In this document: positions 57,555 to 64,000 of the stretch, in pieces
Numbering within the stretch: position 1 is the first letter of the stretch
Layout: every line of letters begins with the position of its first letter
NCBI GenBank assembly: GCA_037975125.1
Contig: CM075853.1
Span: forward strand, 27,357,663 to 27,421,662
Length of the DNA: 64,000 nt
Direction: 5' to 3'
Source: Latrodectus hesperus
Taxonomy: Eukaryota > Arthropoda > Arachnida > Araneae > Theridiidae
Program-made: the position numbers and the translations under genes
The notes under the pieces: generated by a model
Told to the model about the DNA's origin: nothing
Database searches by the model: none
What the model saw: only the letters and a program-made list of their open reading frames with translations

Positions 57555-60500
57555 CTACCAAAAACATTAACCCACATTTTACATCGAGATAAATATTTTG
57601 GATGACATTTATACCAAGGAACATATTGTTTAAGTAATTAAGAATGTACAGTATTTATAAATATATTAACTCTAGCATAGACTTAATAAACAGTAATTTT
57701 AAGAAATGTCCTCCAGCATTAAATATGTATTACATGAGAACGGAAATGTTTGGCAGTTACCAATTAAAGTTATCGAAAATTGGTTAGAATAAAATCAGAA
57801 GCAATTTTAAGGCGGAAATTTGAAATAAATATTCCGAATGTTATTATGTGTTTGTACATATAATTTTAACAGAAAATAAAGGTTAAATTTCCAGACTTGT
57901 ATTCAATTTTGTGTTGGCTATTTAATCTAATTAAGCTTATGTTCTGTTCCACTATTTCACGTTACAACAAATTATGTATCGTTCGAGATGCAACATATTT
58001 ATATAAACACTGTCTTCTAAATAAATGTGTATAAAATTGTATAATGTTCTGAAAAAAATTTTTTTTTATTTTTTTCATGAGAATATTTATATAAAATATT
58101 ATGTTTATTGTAACATAATTAATAATATATCTTTTTTGATGTAATGATGCAGCTTTTTTGCCAGTGTACAGTTAAAAAAGTTTCCTTCGAAATATACTCA
58201 AATGAAATCAGCAATGACCTGTGATAAAGTATTATAATACATGATTTCAGTTTTTTAATGATAAAAATGGTTTAAATAAAAAAGTATATTTTTACCGAAA
58301 TTTTCTTAAAATATATATAATTCAATTTTATTTCTTGCAACAACAAAAACATTTATAATCAAATATAAATTTATATCTTTTAATCTTTTATATATATGTA
58401 TCTACAAATTTAATATTATATATCTGTAGCTAAACAATAACATTTATATCCACATTTTCAAATGTTCCAACATAAAATCAATTGACTGTCTTTTCAAATC
58501 AAATATTTATTTATCTAAAATCTAATCTAATCTATATCTATTCAAAGTGTATAAATTAATAATTCAACTAAGTTATTATTAAATAATTATTATTATTTAA
58601 AATTATTTCCTTCACAAAACATGATCTATCAAATCTATATAATATTATCTCCATTTCTTAAAAAAACCTAATTAAACAATTTTTAAATATAATAAATATC
58701 ATATAAAAAATCACAGTCAATAGTAATAATAAATTATTTTAGTTTACATATAACGCACGATTTATTTTTTAAAAATAAATTTATTCAAAAGTTTCTTACT
58801 TCAATGATAAAATGCAACTAATCTAATAATATATCATATTTTATTAACAAAATCATAATTATTAACTAAAATATGCTTTGCAGACAAATTTCTAGCAAGA
58901 AAGCAATTAATATATCGCTACAAAAGAATTTATGAGATTAATTGTGAAAAGTAATTTTAATCTTAAATTCCCTTTATTCCCCTTTCCTAATTACAGGAAT
59001 AATAATAAACAGTAGCCACTAAAATATTCTCAAAGAAATATGGAGCGTATAAAATTTTCTTGAGAAACTTTTCAATTCACAGAACGAAAATTACAAAAAT
59101 AACAGTTATATTTGACTTGAGCTGGTACTTTTGCCATCATCAAAAGTAATAGCCAAAGGGAAAAAACGAGAAGAAAGAATGCTATAAAAGATTTTTTTTC
59201 CCTAAAAATAAACATTAAATATCTCTTTTTAATCCCTATCTCCCCCTACTGCGACGCAAAAGAGGTAACAAATGTTACAGTTATGGTCTTCTTTCATGAA
59301 CAATCAAATGAAACAAAAGTATGAATCAGAAAGTTCCAGAGAAAAATGGCTTAAGTCTCTTATTAGTTTCAAAGGAAGTTTTTAATCCCATTGAATTTTA
59401 AAATGAAAATAATTCATTCCGTACATTATTACATGATGAATTCATTAAATACTAAAGTTAAATGACTACCTAAATTATAAAAATGAATTCTCAAGCATTT
59501 TATGAATAAAATTTCTTCTATCATATTAAAGTTAATTCCTTATTGCTAAGAGAATTGCTTAAAAACTAAAGTACGCAAAAATCAACAATTCATTCTTAAT
59601 ATTAAGTATGTATTAAAATCATTTACTACAAGTTTTCTATGTTAACATTTAACCAAATGATTTGAATAATTCATTTTATATTTATTTTATTTCATAATTA
59701 AGCATTAAAATTGGTTTTAAATATTAGTTCTTCCAAATTTAAACTAAAATATGGGATGAGAACTAAATTTATATTTATTTCGTCCTTTATGAATTGAATC
59801 TAAAGTTTATATATGAAATGAAAAAATTTATAAAATTCTTTTCATTTTTTATAAAGTTTATACACTGTTCAGAAACTATTTTAAGATTATGAACGATGCT
59901 ATTTATTTATATTAAGTTTAAATGTAAGTATTAAAAGATGCGTTCTAATTTCAATTAAAGTTTCGGGAAAAATTAAATGTATATTTACAAGGATATTTGT
60001 GAATTAAAATTTTTAACATGGAGCAATTATTTTTAGCATCTAGTTTTTCTATTAAGAAGTTCTAAAATCCGTGAACTGTAATATTTATGAAGATACTGCT
60101 TACTATATTATTTATTAAGATATTGAACTAATGTATATATTAGTACTAAAAATTAACTTGATGTTTGAACTAAATAGTAATGAGTCATTAAAATTCAAAC
60201 AAAATGTAAGCAAATAGGAGATAATGCTAGCAATTTAAATTCGATGATTCTTACCTATAATGTCTGAAGGGTAAAACCAATTATTTTAATTAATAAAAAT
60301 TCAGATAATAATGCAGAAGAAAAAGTTTCATTAAATTTCTTACAAATAACAAATACATCTAAAATTGTTTTGTTTAAAGGTTATTATGTAAACACAGCCA
60401 TGTACTTGCCTTAATTTTTCTATACTTTTCTGTCGATGGGTATTCAAACATATATCTTTTAATTACAAATATATTTTTGAAAACTATGTTGAATGATTTC

Positions 60501-60748
60501 TAAGTGATTAATTATCAGAAATTTGATATTATGATTCTCCTATGTCTGATGCTTTTTTACAAAACAGATTCAAATTCAGAACTAAACAAAATTTTTATTA
60601 TGTAAACTAAATAGTTTTAATTATCTTTGTAAATATAATTAATATTGATTAAATAAATTATTTAGTTTATGAACCATAAAGTTGCCTTTTTTTTTCGAGA
60701 TCCTGAGTACGCCACTTAATTACGATTCTCATTGGTTTAAAATATCCA

Positions 60749-60965
60749 TGACGTCAGATAACGTTTCATCATATTTACATCGTATTGAGATGGCGTTGTA
60801 AATCCAACCTGTCGACGAATTTGCTCCCCGCCTTCAAATCACATTCTTTGAGCGGCAGCAAACAAGGCGAAGTCTGGACATGGAATGTCTGGGAATTATC
60901 GAATTACATTTTGTTAAAATAACTAGTTCTTATAAAAGACCAAAGCATCGGTTTGAAACGCCATC
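60749..60965 (+). promoter_or_regulatory. Candidate core promoter or enhancer: CRE palindrome and TATA box
   Basis: A GC-richer island (about 60690-61030). TGACGTCA, the full CREB/ATF palindrome, is at 60749-60756. TATAAAAG is at 60931-60938, followed about 30 bases later by pyrimidine-rich sequence that could hold a start site. No convincing coding start follows: the first ATG, near 60990, gives only 10 codons. It could drive a plus-strand transcript with a non-coding first exon, or be an intronic enhancer. Both elements also occur by chance. Confidence 0.25.
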
Positions 60966-61479
60966 TTCCATTCATTCAAGCCATTACGCATGGACAATAG
61001 ATCAGCAGTAAAAGCAAAATGAAAAAGACAAGACCTTATGGTTAGATTAAATCGGCAAAGACAATTAATTTTTTTTAATTTCATGTATTAATGGAATTTT
61101 AAATTAATAATTGCAATATTTGTAAATATCTCTTTTGAATCTTAAGACTATTGCCCTGATTACATGAAGACTAAAATTTTTCTTGTAAATAACATTGCTG
61201 AAATAATAAAATACACATGGGGCTCAAAAGGTTCGTTGAATTTTCATATATATATTACGTTAAACAGATCTTAGAAGTTTCTAATAAAACTTACATTAAT
61301 ATGTATATAATTTAAATATATACATATATATTTAAATCAACAGTTTTTTGTTTGAGATTTCTTTATATTATTATTTGACATATGATTAAATACCAAGTAA
61401 GATATCCCTAAACAATATCAAGTGATCAAATCAATCATTTTGGATTTGCACCGTTTTGCCTCTAAAAATACAATTTTTT

Positions 61480-61588
61480 TTTTTTTTATTTCAGCGTCAA
61501 ATAATGCAGCCCCCGCTGTTCGTGACGGGCCATCTCGACAAACGGCGCTCAGAGCTAGAAGAAGAATGGGTAAAGAAGCAGCACTCAC
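61480..61588 (-). other. Possible alternative terminal extension of the transmembrane exon
   Basis: If the donor at 61588 is not used, the minus-strand frame continues for about 30 codons (a Cys/Phe stretch, then five serines, then E-R-R-L-S-R-W) to TGA at 61499-61497. An A-rich AATAAA follows within about 10 bases. The elevated GC content of the transmembrane exon extends to exactly this stop and then drops. This would make a receptor form with no tyrosine motifs. The same bases on the plus strand also resemble an exon (see 61495-61569). Confidence 0.35.
61495..61569 (+). other. Plus-strand exon-like segment overlapping the receptor locus
   Basis: A long T tract ending ttatttcag (acceptor-like, to 61494) is followed by 75 bases open in frame (25 codons, starting R-Q-I-M-Q-P-P-L-F-V-T-G and ending E-L-E-E-E-W), then TGG|GTAAAG, a plausible donor. 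It is exactly a multiple of three. It lies antisense to the extension of the transmembrane exon. It may be a chance product of a T tract next to GC-rich coding DNA. No neighbouring plus-strand exon was found. Confidence 0.2.
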
Positions 61589-61723
61589 TTCTTAATCGCC
61601 TCTTTCTCATAATGAGGATGATGATGATGATGGCCAGGACGAAGAGGATGGCAATGCTGCCAATGATCGCTGCGATCACTAGGACGTTCTTGTCCCCAAA
61701 CTCTGCGTGCCAACCTGCTATAC
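61589..61723 (-). CDS. Transmembrane exon of a single-pass receptor (internal exon)
   Basis: 135-bp minus-strand exon. It lies between an acceptor (pyrimidine-rich, ending tgtttacag) and a GTGAGT donor. It enters with two bases of a split codon, reads 44 full codons and leaves one base (phase 1). About 14 residues (I-A-G-W-H-A-E-F-G-D-K-N-V-L) precede a hydrophobic helix of about 24 residues starting V-I-A-A-I-I-G-S and containing five consecutive isoleucines. Then comes the basic stop-transfer R-K-R-R-L-R. The positive-inside rule places the following exons in the cytoplasm. The outgoing phase matches the exon at 23632-23472, 38 kb away, with the junction codon becoming Asn. GC content is clearly higher than the surroundings. 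The ectodomain lies outside the window, so the family (immunoglobulin, fibronectin III, other) cannot be read. Reading through the donor stays open to a stop at 61499-61497, which could be an alternative end. Confidence 0.8.
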
Positions 61724-61956
61724 CTGTAAACAGAATAAAAAGGGGCAGTTAGTTTTATTCTAGCAAATAAAATGTTAGGATACTCAATGTGCATTTGTAT
61801 CTATATGCATTCAATTTATTTTTAATAAAAAAATTGTTTCCGTCATCTTTGTTATTACATGTTAAACTGTAAATGATAATGGAAATTTTAATAGATAGTA
61901 AATAATTTTTGATTATTCAACTCAAATATTATAATTAGTTTTAATAAACTCAAATT

Positions 61957-61998
61957 ATATAATATATATATATAATATTATACATATATATAAATATT

Positions 61999-62041
<43 letters not shown>
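61957..62041. repeat. Irregular (TA)-rich tract
   Basis: Interrupted TA repeats, with a pure run at 62008-62041. Confidence 0.85.
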
Positions 62042-62043
<2 letters not shown>

Positions 62044-62289
62044 TAACTAAATTCTCATGTAATGATTAACAACGAATCAGAAAAATAAACATTACTTGGG
62101 AGTAACCAGTGCGTAAAAAAGTGTATTTCAAGTCTTCAAGAAATAAAACTATTTTGAGAAGAAGAAAAAGAAAAGAACAAAAAAAATGTATATCCCATGA
62201 AATAAATTTTGATTAAGTCAATTTCGATTTTTCTAAAAAAAAAAAACTGTATATATGAAATAACTTTTTTCTCTTCATCTCATTTTACC

Positions 62290-62480
62290 AACATCTCAAC
62301 TCAACATCTGTTCCGCTTAGCGAAGGTGATTGGAAGCGAATCACGTGAGTTAACTGCAACTGTAATGTCATGCTCCGTAATGGGAATTACAAATCACCAT
62401 TTTGTTCCCCATTAGGTGGACGCCATGACAGTCTGGCTGCAGAAAATATTGGATTTGACATTGATTGATCGCAAGCTTAT
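62290..62480. promoter_or_regulatory. GC-richer segment with a CACGTG E-box
   Basis: Non-repetitive island just upstream (minus sense) of the transmembrane exon, holding CACGTG at 62342-62347. Possible enhancer; the E-box may be chance. Confidence 0.2.
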
Positions 62481-62862
62481 CATTACGAGGAAAAAGGAAT
62501 TTTTCTTATTTACACTTTTTTCTCCTTCTTATTTCTACTTTCAAATATTTCTTCTCATGAAGGTAAAGTGCTGCGAATTCACACGCATATTTTAGAATAG
62601 GTTTTCTTTGCCATGTAGTTCTGTTTATTTCATTGCCCAGTATGATTCGTGCCTTCAGTTATAATATTTTTACCAAATTTATTACATCAAAATTTTTTCT
62701 AAATCAAAAACATTTAATGTTATTAATTATGTAAGATAACAAAAAATGCAATTATTTTCAATTTGAAAGTAAATAAAATAAAAGGCAAACACATTTCCAA
62801 AATAAATTCTGTAAACCTAAAATTTAATTACATTTTGATTCATGGATTGATTTATTGTCTGA

Positions 62863-62953
<91 letters not shown>
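62863..62953. repeat. (ATAC)n(TA)n microsatellite
   Basis: Three ATAC units passing into about 78 bases of TA repeat. Confidence 0.96.
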
Positions 62954-62955
<2 letters not shown>

Positions 62956-63713
62956 TAATTTATATATTCACACGTATGTCATTACCTAAATATAAATTTT
63001 AATTTAAAAAGAAATACTTAATTTTTAAAATACGATTCATAAATATTTAATAAAATATAATTGGGAAAAAAAGTATTTTAACTTAGTTATAGGCTAATAA
63101 TTATTTTCATTTGACAAAATATTCTTTGTTTCAATTAAATACTCCTTTGTGTAACACGCTTTGGTTGAATCGAACAGGAGTGTTCGTTAAGTTTCCAAGG
63201 ACACAATTTCAGTTTCAGCTTCTATAAAAAAATAGAAACCAGTCCTTCTATCTCACTTTCAAAAAACATGTATTTCAAGATAAATTATTTTGGATTTTTC
63301 GGACTTTTCCCCTTAAGAAGTATTAAGTTTTATTGTAAGCAAATATTTCTTTGTAAGGAAATTTTCTTTATTCATTTATAGAGAATAAAACATATCGTTA
63401 ATTTTTTGATAGTGTAAATGTATCCCGGAAAACACTGATTAAAAATATAAATGGAACTCAAGTAAACATTTGTGTCTCCATTTAATTCTTTCACATTTTT
63501 ATGCAGATTATTTAAAATATTTATTCCGTATAATTATTTCCCTTGTTTAAAAACTAGCTTTAATTTTATGAATCTTATTACCAAACACTAGGATTTCATT
63601 GAAATGTTAACATCTTTGCATATGAAAATATTTTTCATATCTATTAATTAAAGAAGAAATTATGAATTTACCTATTGTACCACTCATTATATGCAGAACC
63701 ATTAAAGTTTTTG

Positions 63714-64000
63714 GTAGGGCCGCAGTGGTCTGGTTAATTAGGATTTCGTGCTCATAGTCGGAAGGTAGTGAGTTCGAATCCCGACTGACCGAACATCCAT
63801 CGTGTTCGTTAAAGGCGACTGAGACACGATAAAACTGGGGTGGTCACAATATCCTTCAAGTGTAATGAAACCTCTGGGGTCGGCGATCCAACTATTGGGG
63901 GTCTTCTCCTTGTTCCCTCCCACAAAATCACGAAGACCCCACCCGGCTGCTTCTATCTAACTAGTGGAGCCCAACTCAGCGCAAAGCTTTGTTGGTTTTA
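63714..64000 (+). mobile_element. SINE family B, runs off the window
   Basis: A box-like AGTGGTCTGGTTA at 63724, B box GAGTTCGAATCCCGAC at 63770, then the family body (catcgtgttcgttaaaggcg, gataaaactgg, tccttcaagtgtaatg) and 3' part (ggctgcttctatctaactag, gtggagcccaactcag). Its 3' end lies beyond 64000. Confidence 0.85.

Overview
This window looks like nuclear DNA from an arthropod with a large, very AT-rich genome, most likely a spider or other arachnid. The evidence is GT-AG introns up to 38 kb long, abundant (TA)n microsatellites, tRNA-derived SINEs, and decayed Tc1-like and Tigger/pogo-like DNA transposons. Nothing looks prokaryotic. The taxon is inferred from style and was not tested by a search.

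The main gene lies on the minus strand and spans nearly the whole window. Only its 3' part is visible. In transcription order, the exons are 61723-61589 (end of the ectodomain, one transmembrane helix, basic stop-transfer), 23632-23472, 22016-21759, 20201-20078 and the terminal exon 3837-3589, which has an AATAAA at 3500-3495. Every junction from the first to the fourth exon is phase-compatible. The junction between the fourth exon and the terminal exon is not, so at least one short exon (phase 1 in, phase 0 out) is missing between 20077 and 3838. The product is a single-pass membrane receptor or adhesion protein. Its tail carries repeated tyrosine motifs (YxN and ITIM-like YxxL/V) and two PPLPPK SH3 ligands. 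I do not recognise the family and give no symbol. A second coding-like exon (16969-16835, minus) sits in the last large intron but does not fit the phases.

Layout from left to right: 1-3488, AT-rich downstream DNA; 3489-3837, terminal exon; 6088-7601, dead Tc1-like element; 7700-9980, dead Tigger-like element sitting inside a (TA)n tract; 10056-10440, degenerate tandem repeat with a 27-bp hairpin; about 14580-15030, relic of another Tc1-like transposase; 15995-16240, 124-bp tandem duplication; 20.0-23.7 kb, cluster of three receptor exons; 23.6-61.6 kb, one giant intron. That intron holds SINEs (32.3, 33.6, 39.0 and 55.8 kb), long microsatellites (including a 986-bp (TA)n at 44.0-45.0 kb), perfect hairpins at 36.6, 51.5 and 57.5 kb, and GC-richer islands that may be regulatory. 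The final segment, 61.4-64.0 kb, holds the transmembrane exon, a possible alternative short-tail end, and a second SINE that runs off the window.

No rRNA, functional tRNA, CRISPR, operon or virus-like gene was seen. Base composition and repeat identities were judged by eye and not computed.
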